NCBI GenBank assembly: GCA_026709625.1
Contig: JAPOSR010000056.1
Location: forward strand, 39,437-103,436
Length of the DNA: 64,000 nt
Reading direction: 5' to 3'
Source: Chloroflexota bacterium
GTDB taxonomy: Bacteria; Chloroflexota; Anaerolineae; Aggregatilineales; Phototrophicaceae
Both the position numbers and the translations under genes were made by a program. The notes under the pieces were generated by a model. The model had not been told where the DNA came from. It worked only from the letters and a program-made list of their open reading frames with translations, and did not search any database. Within the stretch, counting starts at the first letter, position 1; the number at the start of each line of letters is the position of its first letter. Positions 18,310-26,421 of the stretch are shown here, piece by piece.

Positions 18310-19481
18310 CAGGTTTCGACCGGCGGCGGCAGCCAGAGCGTCTCGTTCACAGCCCATCCGCGCGCATAGGCTTGCAATTCAAAATAGACGGGCTTGGGCA
18401 AAAACTCCGCGTTGATCAATGTATAGCCATCGGGGTAGCCGCGCAGATCGACCGGGTAGCGCAGCGCCCAGATGCACAGCGCCTCCAGCCAATCCCAGTG
18501 CGCTTCGGCATATTGAAAAGCCCGTAGCGTATAGGCGGCGCGTTGCGAGGGATGGACGGCATGCAGCCAGCGCGCATGATCATTCCAGCCGCTTTCGGTG
18601 ATGATGATTGGCTTGTGGCTGTCGCCGTTGTCGACCATGATCTGGCGCAGCAATTCAACCCGCCGAAAGTTCAGGCGGCGTGGCTGTGGCGGGGTCTCTG
18701 GGGCATCACGAAATCCATAGGTGTGCGCAGCCAGCGCGTCATAATGCGCCCCCGCGCCCAGCTCATACAAGGCAGTCAAAAAATCGAGTTCATTGAGTCC
18801 GACTCGGCTGCCCGGCTTTTCCAGAGTTGGCACCAGCGCCCCAGCCAGCACAACCGCGGCGGGATTGGCTTGCTTGATGCGCGGGTAACTGGCTGCGAGC
18901 AAGCGCGCATAACGGGCTGGTTCGACTGGCTGAAATCCCCATTCTGCGCTGAGGTTTGGCTCGTTCCAAACGATGATGCGCTGGATGTCTTTGGCATAGC
19001 GAGTGGCGAATGCGGCGGCGTATTCGGCGAATCCCGCAAATGCGGCATTGGGTAGGTTTGTCAAGGTCGCGCCAGCCGGACGCGCCCAGTCTGGCGCCAA
19101 ACCCAGCCGCGCGATAACCCGCAGACCTTGCAGCCGCGCCAAACGCACGATGCTGTCGGTTCGCGCCCAGTCGTATTCGCCTTCCCGCCACTCGACATAT
19201 GCCCACGGGAAAAATTGCACGATGGTGGCCGCGCCCAGCTCGCGCGTCATAGCCAGCGAGCGCAAGATCTTCGCCGTTTCGACCTCGTTTTCCAGCAGCG
19301 TATGCACACAGACCAGCGGCTTTTGGGTCTGCACGAATTGCTGGGCAAGGGCGAGCGGCTGTTCTGCGACTGGCGCTGCGCCCGCCCAGTCCCGCGCGAG
19401 CCAGCCCAGCCCAGCCAGCGTGATAATCGCCAGCAGCCCGGCTGGTCGCTTGAGGTTCTTGCGGGACAAGCGATATGACAA
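18309..19481 (-). CDS. Clan-A-like glycoside hydrolase with N-terminal membrane anchor
   Basis: The roughly 390-residue protein has a signal-anchor (LLAIITLAGLGWLA) followed by a TIM-barrel hydrolase resembling GH39/GH5 (clan GH-A) enzymes. The likely acid/base Glu is in IVWNEPNL and the nucleophile Glu in IIITESGWN, the correct order and spacing for retaining clan-A enzymes. There is no in-frame ATG near the N-terminus; I choose TTG at 19481, with GTG at 19517 and TTG at 19469 as alternatives. It probably acts outside the membrane on beta-linked glycans. It is coupled to the downstream binding protein. Confidence 0.72.
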   Translation of the reverse strand: MSYRLSRKNLKRPAGLLAIITLAGLGWLARDWAGAAPVAEQPLALAQQFVQTQKPLVCVHTLLENEVETAKILRSLAMTRELGAATIVQFFPWAYVEWREGEYDWARTDSIVRLARLQGLRVIARLGLAPDWARPAGATLTNLPNAAFAGFAEYAAAFATRYAKDIQRIIVWNEPNLSAEWGFQPVEPARYARLLAASYPRIKQANPAAVVLAGALVPTLEKPGSRVGLNELDFLTALYELGAGAHYDALAAHTYGFRDAPETPPQPRRLNFRRVELLRQIMVDNGDSHKPIIITESGWNDHARWLHAVHPSQRAAYTLRAFQYAEAHWDWLEALCIWALRYPVDLRGYPDGYTLINAEFLPKPVYFELQAYARGWAVNETLWLPPPVET

Positions 19482-19503
19482 GGCAGCGGCTTTCGGGTAG
19501 AAT
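19475..19503 (+). promoter_or_regulatory. Predicted promoter, possibly bidirectional
   Basis: On the plus strand, ATGACA (19475-19480), a 17-bp spacer and TAGAAT (19498-19503) lie 41 bp before the ATG at 19545. The same bases read on the minus strand give TATTCT (19499-19504), just upstream of the TTG start of the hydrolase. One AT-rich core may therefore serve both divergent genes. Confidence 0.45.
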
Positions 19504-19544
19504 AGCGAAGTTGGCACGGTCAATCTACAAACAGGCAGGGTGGC

Positions 19545-20279
19545 ATGCCGCAACGAATCATAGCGATGTGGTCGGGTCCGCGCAATATCTCGACAGCGTT
19601 GATGCGCTCGTGGGGCAGCCGCGCCGATACGCGTGTGGTGGACGAGCCCTTTTATGCGCATTATCTGCTGTCTACCGGCTGCGATCACCCCGGCGCCGAC
19701 GAGATCATCCGCAGCTATTCCACCGACTGGCGCGCCGTTGTTGACCAGTTGCTGCGCCAGCGAGGCGATTCTGCGATTGTGTATCACAAGCACATGACGC
19801 ATCATATGCTGCCGCATATCGAAAGAAGCTGGCTGGGCGAGGTATCCAGCGGCTTTCTCATCCGCGAGCCGCGGCGCATGTTGCTTTCGCTGATGAAAGT
19901 CATCCCCCAGCCACGCCTGGAGCAGACGGGCCTGCCCCAGCAGGTGGAGCTCTTTGAGGCTGTGCGCGAGCTGACCGGGTCCGTCCCGCCAGTGGTCGCC
20001 GCGCGCGATGTGCTGCTCCAGCCAGCTGTTATGCTGAGCCGCCTGTGCTCGGCGCTGGATGTGCCCTACGATGATTGCATGCTTGGCTGGACGGCAGGCG
20101 CGCGCGTTACCGATGGGATTTGGGCGAAGCATTGGTATGGAGCCGTCGAACGATCGACTGGTTTCGCGCCGTATCAAGCTGACGACAGCCCCTTGCCCGA
20201 CCACCTGCGCGGATTGCTGGAAGCCTGCCAGCCGCTTTATGACCAGTTGGCGCAGCACCGCATCGACCCGGGGGAATGA
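19545..20279 (+). CDS. Sulfotransferase-like P-loop protein
   Basis: This 244-residue protein begins IIAMWSGPRNISTALMRSW, a 5'-phosphosulfate-binding type P-loop of the sulfotransferase fold; GFLIREPRRMLLSL fits the 3'-phosphate-binding region. Its stop overlaps the start of an aminotransferase-like gene by 4 bp. From memory, plant 'branched-chain aminotransferase-like' proteins fuse these same two domains in this order, which would support a functional pair. No substrate is known to me. A promoter is predicted upstream. Confidence 0.75.
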   Translation: MPQRIIAMWSGPRNISTALMRSWGSRADTRVVDEPFYAHYLLSTGCDHPGADEIIRSYSTDWRAVVDQLLRQRGDSAIVYHKHMTHHMLPHIERSWLGEVSSGFLIREPRRMLLSLMKVIPQPRLEQTGLPQQVELFEAVRELTGSVPPVVAARDVLLQPAVMLSRLCSALDVPYDDCMLGWTAGARVTDGIWAKHWYGAVERSTGFAPYQADDSPLPDHLRGLLEACQPLYDQLAQHRIDPGE

Positions 20280-21196
20280 TGAAACAAGCCTATAACCCCA
20301 AAAACCGCGACCTGCTCATCAATATCAACGGCGAGCTGTTTCACCGCGATGTCGCTGGCATCAGCCCCTTCGATTCGGCAGTGCAGGGTGGCGATGCGGT
20401 GTGGGAAGGGCTGCGGCTGTACCAGGGGCGCATCTTCAAGCTGATCCCGCACCTTGACCGGCTGCGTGATTCTGCCAGGTCCATGGCCTTTGCCGAGATA
20501 CCCAGCCATGAAGCCATCATCGCCGAGATCCGCAAGACCTTGGCCGCCAACGCGATGACCGACGGCGTGCACATTCGTTTGACACTGAGCCGCGGCGTCA
20601 AATATACTAGCGGCATGGATACGCGCTTGAATACCAAGGGACCGACGCTTATCGTGCTGGCTGAACACAAATCGCCTGTTTATGACAAGAGCGGCGTCCG
20701 CCTTATCACCGCGGGCATCCGGCGTATCCCGCCCGACTGCGTCGACCAAAATATCCACAGCTGCAACCTGATCAACTCGATTTTGGCGAAGATTGAAGCG
20801 AATGCGGCTGGCATGGACGATGCCTTGATGCTGGATTATCACGGCTATGTGGCGGAAACAAACGCCACGCATATCTTCGTCGTGCGTGATGACATCGTAC
20901 AAACGCCAGACACCGGCAGCTGCCCAGAAGGCATCACGCGCTCGGCTGTATTGGAGATATGCGCTGCCGCGGATATCGCCTGTCAGGTCAAGAACCTGTC
21001 GCTCAGCGAGGTGTATCGGGCAGACGAGATGTTCTGCACGGGCACCATGGGCGAGCTTGCGCCCGTGGTCGAGCTGGATGGCAGACCGATCGGCTGTGGC
21101 GCGGCCGGCCCGATGACGCGGCGACTGAGCCAATTGTTTCGCAAGCGCACGCAAACGGAAGGCTTTCCGGTGGTGGATATGGCAGCTGCCAACTAG
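20276..21196 (+). CDS. Class IV aminotransferase-like protein lacking the PLP lysine
   Basis: This 306-residue protein has the fold-type IV pattern of branched-chain and D-amino-acid aminotransferases: GDAVWEGLRLYQGRIF, AGMDDALMLD, GYVAETNATHIF, PEGITRSAVL and GTMGELAPVVELDG. The Schiff-base Lys of this family lies in a segment like DIKSLN; the corresponding segment here is NIHSCN, with His161 at 20756-20758. The rest of the alignment (NLINSILAKIEAN) is intact, so this is a true substitution. It may not transaminate in the normal way. It is translationally coupled to the sulfotransferase-like gene. Confidence 0.82.
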   Translation: MMKQAYNPKNRDLLININGELFHRDVAGISPFDSAVQGGDAVWEGLRLYQGRIFKLIPHLDRLRDSARSMAFAEIPSHEAIIAEIRKTLAANAMTDGVHIRLTLSRGVKYTSGMDTRLNTKGPTLIVLAEHKSPVYDKSGVRLITAGIRRIPPDCVDQNIHSCNLINSILAKIEANAAGMDDALMLDYHGYVAETNATHIFVVRDDIVQTPDTGSCPEGITRSAVLEICAAADIACQVKNLSLSEVYRADEMFCTGTMGELAPVVELDGRPIGCGAAGPMTRRLSQLFRKRTQTEGFPVVDMAAAN

Positions 21197-21236
21197 ACCC
21201 GTTGTGCCCACTACTCGTGGAGAGGAGCGAACCCCG

Positions 21237-23513
21237 ATGTCAGATTTTGAATTTGTAGGCAAACCAACCCCTATGCTTGATGGCCCCGCCAAGATCACGG
21301 GCAACTTGAAATACACAGGCGACCTCAGGCTGGCTGGCATGCTGCATGCTCGCTTTGTCTTGAGCGATTATGCGCACGCCACAATCACTCATATCGACTG
21401 CGGCGCGGCTTTGGCGGCGCCGGGCGTGCGCGCGGTTTTGACCGCCGAAGACCTGCCCAAGGTCGTGCCGTCGGCGCGTACAAAACTGATGCTGGCGCGC
21501 GACCGCGTTATATTCGTCGGCCAGCCAGTCGCCATTGTGCTGGCAGAAACGCCGGCGGCTGCGGCTGATGGCGCAGAACTGGTCGAGATCGACTATGAGC
21601 CACTGACAGCGGTGACTTCGATGGATGCGGCCGTGGCAGACGGCGCGCCGGTCATCTGGCCGACGGGCATTCCCACTGGGGCAGAAGACGAAGCGGCTCA
21701 TGGCGCAGACACGGGCGGCGAATCGGCAGCCGAAGATGAAAGGCCCTCCAACATCGCCGGCAAGACGCGCCGGGAAACGGGCGATATCGCGGCGGCATTC
21801 GCGGAGGCGGCTGTGGTTGTCGAGCGCGTCTTCGAAACGCCCATGGTGCATCAAAGCTCTATCGAAACCCAGGGTTGGGTCGTGCAGCCCAACCCGATCA
21901 CTGGCGGCGCGACTATGTGGGCCAGCTTGCAGTCGCCGTTTGGCGCGCGCCAGGATGTTGCTGATGCGCTGGGCGTGCCCGAGTCGGATGTCACGGTGCA
22001 TGGCATGCCGGTGGGCGGCGCATTTGGGGCGAAGTTTGGTTTGTATGAGCCGCTTGTCGCGCTGGTTGCCGCGACAGTGGGCCGACCAGTCAGCCTCATC
22101 CTGACGCGCAGTGAAGAACTGTTGACGACCAACCCCGCGCCGGCGCTGCGCCTGCATGGCAAGCTGGGCTTCGACAAGGATGGCAAGCTGGTGGCCATGC
22201 AATCGAATGTGACAGCCGATACTGGCGTGTATCCCAGTGGCTTGGGCGGTTTCGCGGCGATGCAATTCGCCAGCTTTTATCCCTGCGAAAATCTCCTGCT
22301 GGAATCAACCAATGTGATTACCAACAAGCAATCAGTGGGCGCGTACCGTGCGCCGACTTCGCCAACCGCGTTTATGGCAGTCGAGACGCTCTTTGATGAA
22401 GCGGCCGCGCAGCTGGGTATGGATCCAGTCGGCCTGCGTCTGAAAAATGCCGCCCGCACTGGCGACCCCGCGCCTGATGGTGGGGATTTCTCGCCGATTG
22501 GCATGGTCGAGACGTTGGAAGCCGCCAAGCAGCACCCTATGTGGCAAAACCGCGAGGCGGCGCGGAAGCAAGGCCGCGGCGTTGGCTTGGCTATCGGCGG
22601 CTGGATGGGCGGACTCGAGCCGGGCGCGGCTGTCTGCAAGCTCAACCGCGACGGCGTGCTGCAGGTCCAGATAGGCACAGCCGACCTCAGCGGGACGCCG
22701 ACCACGTTTGCGATGCTGGCTGCCGAAACCTACGGCGTTGCGCCCGACAAGGTGCGCTTTGTCTACAGCGATACTGACAGCGCTCCCTATGGCGGTGGCG
22801 TCGGCGGCAGCAAGACCACCTATACACTGGGCAGCGCCGTCATCCGCGCGGCGCAAGACGCTCGCCGGCAAACCTTCGCCATCGCCGCGGAAGAATTTGA
22901 AGTGTCCGCCGAAGACTTGGAGATCGTGGATGGTCGCGTGCAGGTGCGCGGCTTCCCCGACCGGTCGATTAGCCTGGGCGAGATCGCTGGCAAAGCCATG
23001 ACCTTCGGCGGCCGCTACGAGCCGGTGCATGGCAGTGGCCGCCAAGCCATAACCGACCGCGCGCCATCATTCTGCGCGCAAATCGCCGAGGTCGAGGTGG
23101 ACGCAGAGACTGGCGATGTCAACTTGCTGAATCTGGCTGTCGTGCAAGAAGTCGGCCGCGCCATCAACCCGCTGGCGGTGCAGGGGCAGATGCAAGGCGG
23201 GGCGGTGCAGGGGGTCGGCTGGGCGCTCTTCGAAGAGATGCGCTATGACGATGATGGGCAACTGCTGTCCGGCTCGTGGATGGACTATGCCATGCCCGAT
23301 GCCGCGCAAGCTGCGCCCATTCACACGCAGATTGTCGAGGTGCCTTCGCGGAGCGGACCCTTTGGAGCGCGTGGCGTAGGCGAGCCGCCGGTCATCCCCA
23401 CCGTGGCCGCGATCGCCAATGCTGTCGCGCATGCGACTGGCGTGCGCATGACGCAGGCACCGATGACTGCGCCGCGTGTGCTCGCGGCTTTGTCTTCGCA
23501 GGCGAGCGTCTAG
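21237..23513 (+). CDS. Xanthine dehydrogenase family molybdopterin-binding subunit
   Basis: This 758-residue protein is a molybdenum hydroxylase large subunit. It shows the family order KITGNLKYTGDL, GGAFGAKFGL (Q/GGxFG loop), SVGAYRAPTSPTAF (substrate loop, not the AYRCSFR of CO dehydrogenase form I) and GARGVGEPPVIPT with the catalytic Glu. An acidic, Ala-rich stretch near residues 150-185 precedes the conserved GDIAAAFAEA segment. The start is set by an AGAGGAGCG ribosome site. No FAD or 2Fe-2S subunit gene adjoins it, so its electron partner must be encoded elsewhere. Confidence 0.9.
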   Translation: MSDFEFVGKPTPMLDGPAKITGNLKYTGDLRLAGMLHARFVLSDYAHATITHIDCGAALAAPGVRAVLTAEDLPKVVPSARTKLMLARDRVIFVGQPVAIVLAETPAAAADGAELVEIDYEPLTAVTSMDAAVADGAPVIWPTGIPTGAEDEAAHGADTGGESAAEDERPSNIAGKTRRETGDIAAAFAEAAVVVERVFETPMVHQSSIETQGWVVQPNPITGGATMWASLQSPFGARQDVADALGVPESDVTVHGMPVGGAFGAKFGLYEPLVALVAATVGRPVSLILTRSEELLTTNPAPALRLHGKLGFDKDGKLVAMQSNVTADTGVYPSGLGGFAAMQFASFYPCENLLLESTNVITNKQSVGAYRAPTSPTAFMAVETLFDEAAAQLGMDPVGLRLKNAARTGDPAPDGGDFSPIGMVETLEAAKQHPMWQNREAARKQGRGVGLAIGGWMGGLEPGAAVCKLNRDGVLQVQIGTADLSGTPTTFAMLAAETYGVAPDKVRFVYSDTDSAPYGGGVGGSKTTYTLGSAVIRAAQDARRQTFAIAAEEFEVSAEDLEIVDGRVQVRGFPDRSISLGEIAGKAMTFGGRYEPVHGSGRQAITDRAPSFCAQIAEVEVDAETGDVNLLNLAVVQEVGRAINPLAVQGQMQGGAVQGVGWALFEEMRYDDDGQLLSGSWMDYAMPDAAQAAPIHTQIVEVPSRSGPFGARGVGEPPVIPTVAAIANAVAHATGVRMTQAPMTAPRVLAALSSQASV

Positions 23514-23634
23514 GTTGTGTAGAAGCGAAAGCCTGCGCCCTGCCGATCATTTCCCTGGCGCTTGCCTTTCCGAACGAGCCAAGAGTCGGGGTTTCAGCGA
23601 CTGCTCAATATGCAGGCTCCGCTTGGGTTTTGCG

Positions 23635-23666
23635 CCGCTCGCCGACGACAGTCGAGGCGGGGTTTT
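23635..23666 (+). terminator. Possible Rho-independent terminator
   Basis: CCGCTCG (23635-23641) can pair with CGAGGCGG (23653-23660, one bulge), followed by GGTTTT. It lies in the 165-bp gap between the molybdopterin subunit gene and a convergent SDR gene. The T run is short, so it may be weak. I see nothing else in this gap. Confidence 0.4.
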
Positions 23667-23678
23667 GGGCGCGGGCAA

Positions 23679-24449
23679 TCAAAGCCTGCCACCATCAATG
23701 GGCAAGACCTGCCCGGTGATCCAACTGGCGTAATCGGATGCGAAGAAAACCACGCCGTTGGCAATATCTTCGGCGCTGCCCAGCCGCTTCAAGGCGAAGC
23801 GCTCCACCAGCGCGCGTTGGCCAGCTTCCCCATAGGCTGCGAATTGGCGGATGGAGTTGGGGTTGGACAGCACAAAGCCTGGCGCGATGTTGTTGACTGT
23901 GATCTGCCACTTGCCCAGCTCGTGCGCTAGTTGCCGGGTCAAGCCGATCTGTGCCGCCTTCGCCGCGGCATAAGCTTGGATGCCAGTCAGGCTGACACCC
24001 AAACCCGCCCCGCTGGAAATGTTGATGATGCGGCCAAAGCGCGCGGCTTTCATGGACGGCGCGACCGCCTGCGCGAAATAAAACGCGCCACGCGCATTCA
24101 CCGCGAAGATGCTGTCCCAATCTTCTGCGCTGATCTCTTCCAAGGGCCGACCGACCTGCCCCAAAACGCCGCCCGCATTGTTGACAAGGATGTGCGCGGC
24201 CTTATCTGTCGCAAGCGCTTCATCCACCAGCCCAAAAACAGCGGCGCGCTCGCGCACATCGACGATCCGCGCCCGACACTTGCCGCCTGCCGCCTCGCAC
24301 AGCGCCGCAGTTTCCGCTAGTTCGTCCGCCAGCACATCGCAGCTCCACACCGATGCGCCTCGCTGGGCAAAAGCCAGGCTGATCGCGCGCCCAAATCCGT
24401 GCGCCGCGCCGGTTACGATGGCGGTTTTGCCCGCAAAATCGATGTTCAT
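23679..24449 (-). CDS. SDR family oxidoreductase
   Basis: This 256-residue short-chain dehydrogenase has the cofactor motif TGAAHGFG, the NNAGG motif, Ser in ISSGAG, and the catalytic YAAAK. The C-terminus ends VLPIDGGRL as in 3-oxoacyl-ACP-reductase-like SDRs. The Asp after the second strand (CDVLADEL) suggests NAD(H) preference. It is the last gene of a three-gene minus-strand group; its start overlaps the preceding gene's stop by 4 bp. Confidence 0.9.
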   Translation of the reverse strand: MNIDFAGKTAIVTGAAHGFGRAISLAFAQRGASVWSCDVLADELAETAALCEAAGGKCRARIVDVRERAAVFGLVDEALATDKAAHILVNNAGGVLGQVGRPLEEISAEDWDSIFAVNARGAFYFAQAVAPSMKAARFGRIINISSGAGLGVSLTGIQAYAAAKAAQIGLTRQLAHELGKWQITVNNIAPGFVLSNPNSIRQFAAYGEAGQRALVERFALKRLGSAEDIANGVVFFASDYASWITGQVLPIDGGRL

Positions 24450-25453
24450 ACGAAATCCGCCCGCAGGTCTTCCAGGTTTTTGAGCGATTGTTCACGAGCG
24501 CCACGTTCAATCTCGCCGATCATAGCGATCCAGCGGCGCGTCAAGGACAGGTCCACGCCAGTCACCTCGGCTTGCGCCAGCAGCGGAGCATACATGGAAA
24601 CTTCTGTCGCGCGTTTGCGCACAGCCAGATCGCGCCAAATGCCGCTGTGTGTTTTTGCCGACAACTTGTTGAATGCCACCAATGCATCGAGCGATCTCGC
24701 TATGCCGGGCTGATCGTCCGCCAAGAAAAGCGCCGGCTCAAAGCCGTTGAAGCCCAGTGGCGTGATGCCCAGCTTGTCCGCGAGCCAGACGATTTCCTGC
24801 GCGGCGCGGATGTACAGTGGACGAAAACGCGCGCTGGACAAGGCATCGGCGATCGACTGGTGCGTCAGCGCAGAGACAAACAGCATCGCGCCATAGGCTT
24901 CTTTGCCCCACAAGTACCCAAAGATCTTGTCGGTGAACTGCGCGTCTGGGTCGAAGTCTGCCAGCGCCTCGACCAAAGCGCGCGCGCGCTGGCTGTCTGC
25001 GCCGTCCATCTCGCCAATGACGACCGCGCCGCGACCGCCAAAGAGAACTTCGCCCGGCGCATGATAATCGGCGCTGAAGTTGACGAATGCGCCGACTGTG
25101 CGCTGCCGCCCGACAATCTCGGCGATGGCCAATTCGTTCAAGCCATTTTGCAGCGAAACGACGCAGCCATCATCGGCGAGGAATGGCGCAAGCGTCTCGG
25201 CGGCCGCCCGCGTATGCTGCGACTTGGTGCAAAGCAAGATCGTCTGATGACGCCCGGCCAGCTGCTGTGGCGTGAAGGCGCGGGCATCGACACGAAACTC
25301 ATCAATCGGACCACTGATCCTCAGCCCCTTGTCGTTGATCGCCGCCACATGGTCTGGCGCGACATCCACGAAAGCGACATCATGCCCGGCGCGGTGCAGG
25401 AATGCGCCGACTGTGCCGCCGATCGCGCCCGCCCCCCAGATCAGCAGGTTCAT
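24446..25453 (-). CDS. Ketopantoate-reductase-like (ApbA/PanE family) protein
   Basis: This 335-residue protein begins MNLLIWGAGAIGGTVGAFL, the NADP-binding start of 2-dehydropantoate 2-reductases. LCTKSQHTRAAAETL and SLQNGLNE are the next family motifs, and a helical C-terminal domain follows with GKEAYGAMLF, where the Lys may be catalytic. It sits between an SDR and a creatininase-like gene rather than with panB or panC. It may therefore reduce another 2-oxo acid. Confidence 0.85.
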   Translation of the reverse strand: MNLLIWGAGAIGGTVGAFLHRAGHDVAFVDVAPDHVAAINDKGLRISGPIDEFRVDARAFTPQQLAGRHQTILLCTKSQHTRAAAETLAPFLADDGCVVSLQNGLNELAIAEIVGRQRTVGAFVNFSADYHAPGEVLFGGRGAVVIGEMDGADSQRARALVEALADFDPDAQFTDKIFGYLWGKEAYGAMLFVSALTHQSIADALSSARFRPLYIRAAQEIVWLADKLGITPLGFNGFEPALFLADDQPGIARSLDALVAFNKLSAKTHSGIWRDLAVRKRATEVSMYAPLLAQAEVTGVDLSLTRRWIAMIGEIERGAREQSLKNLEDLRADFV

Positions 25454-26155
25454 CTACTGCCAGTCTGCTTCCAGCAGCGCGCATGTTTCGGCGACTGCCA
25501 CTTGCCAAATCGCCAGCATGTCTTCATCGCTGCGCTGATACAAGCCGCCCATATTGCCGTCGCCCAACACCTCCCGCGTTTGCTGCGGGCTTAGTCGCGC
25601 CAGTCTGTCCAAGTCGACCAGCGGTTTTGCGCCCTCGGGCGCCGCGAGCCCAGCCAGCCGCGTCCAAGGGTAATTTTCCATCCATGAAGCGTGGGAACAG
25701 AGGGGGTCGGTTTCCAGTACTTTCGCCCAAGTTTGCGGCGCGTTGTACCAATTGTGCCATTTTACGCATGAATTAGGATTGTCCATCATCCATTCGCGCA
25801 GCATGCCTTGCGCTGGCGCATTGCCACCATGCCCGTTGACCAGCAAAATGCGCCGAAAGCCAGCGCGCTGAATGCTGTCTAGCACATCGCGGATCAGCGC
25901 CAGATAGGTGTCGGCGCGCAGCGTGACCGTGCCTGGAAAAGCTGTCCATTGCGTCGCCAAGCCATAGGGCACGGCTGGGTAGACGGGCACATCCGCCAGT
26001 TCGCCGACTTCCGCAGCCAATCGCGACGCCAGAATGGTATCGACGCTGAGGCTGAGGTACGCGTGCTGTTCGGTGCTGCCGGTGGGCAGGATGCAACGAT
26101 CGTCTCGGCGCAAAAAGTCCTCGACCTGCATCCAGTTCATCTTGGAAATGAGCAT
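25454..26155 (-). CDS. Creatininase family amidohydrolase
   Basis: This 233-residue protein carries the metal-binding motifs of the creatininase family: LPTGSTEQHAYLSL (Glu and His), SVDTILA (Asp), and LLVNGHGGNAPAQ. It is followed at zero spacing by the ketopantoate-reductase-like gene, so they are co-transcribed. Family members hydrolyse cyclic amides such as creatinine or act on formamide-type compounds; the substrate here is open. A strong AGGAGGG ribosome site precedes the start. Confidence 0.87.
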   Translation of the reverse strand: MLISKMNWMQVEDFLRRDDRCILPTGSTEQHAYLSLSVDTILASRLAAEVGELADVPVYPAVPYGLATQWTAFPGTVTLRADTYLALIRDVLDSIQRAGFRRILLVNGHGGNAPAQGMLREWMMDNPNSCVKWHNWYNAPQTWAKVLETDPLCSHASWMENYPWTRLAGLAAPEGAKPLVDLDRLARLSPQQTREVLGDGNMGGLYQRSDEDMLAIWQVAVAETCALLEADWQ

Positions 26156-26192
26156 CTGCCCTCCTTTGCGACTCGGCTCGGCATTTTTTTGG

Positions 26193-26353
26193 AGTGGCGA
26201 TTTTGGTGCGCCCCCACCCCAAACCCCTCCCCCAAAATGAGGGAGGGGCTACCATGCTGCGGAAGCGCAGGCAAAACTCCCCTCCCCTCGTTCTGGGGAC
26301 AAGGGGCCGGGGATGGAGGCTTGGTTACCATATCCACACATTCGCCATTCTCG
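26193..26353 (+). repeat. Interspersed repeat, copy 2
   Basis: This copy of the dispersed repeat begins near GATTTTGGTGCG and ends at CATTCGCCATTCTCG. It contains CCCCTCCC/GGGAGGGG arms that can form a hairpin around CAAAAT, then the CATGCTGCGG core. It ends 7 bp before a predicted -35 box. Relative to copies 1 and 4 it lacks part of the left extension. Confidence 0.85.
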
Positions 26354-26360
26354 CGTTTTT

Positions 26361-26390
26361 TTGAATATCGCCACCCGTCAATGATACTAT
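26361..26390 (+). promoter_or_regulatory. Predicted promoter of the 26.4-kb operon
   Basis: TTGAAT (26361-26366), an 18-bp spacer and TACTAT (26385-26390) lie 31 bp before the ATG at 26422. An AAGGAGAGG ribosome site follows at about 26410. Confidence 0.5.
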
Positions 26391-26421
26391 AGGCTGGCTG
26401 ACCGCGCCGCAAGGAGAGGCC

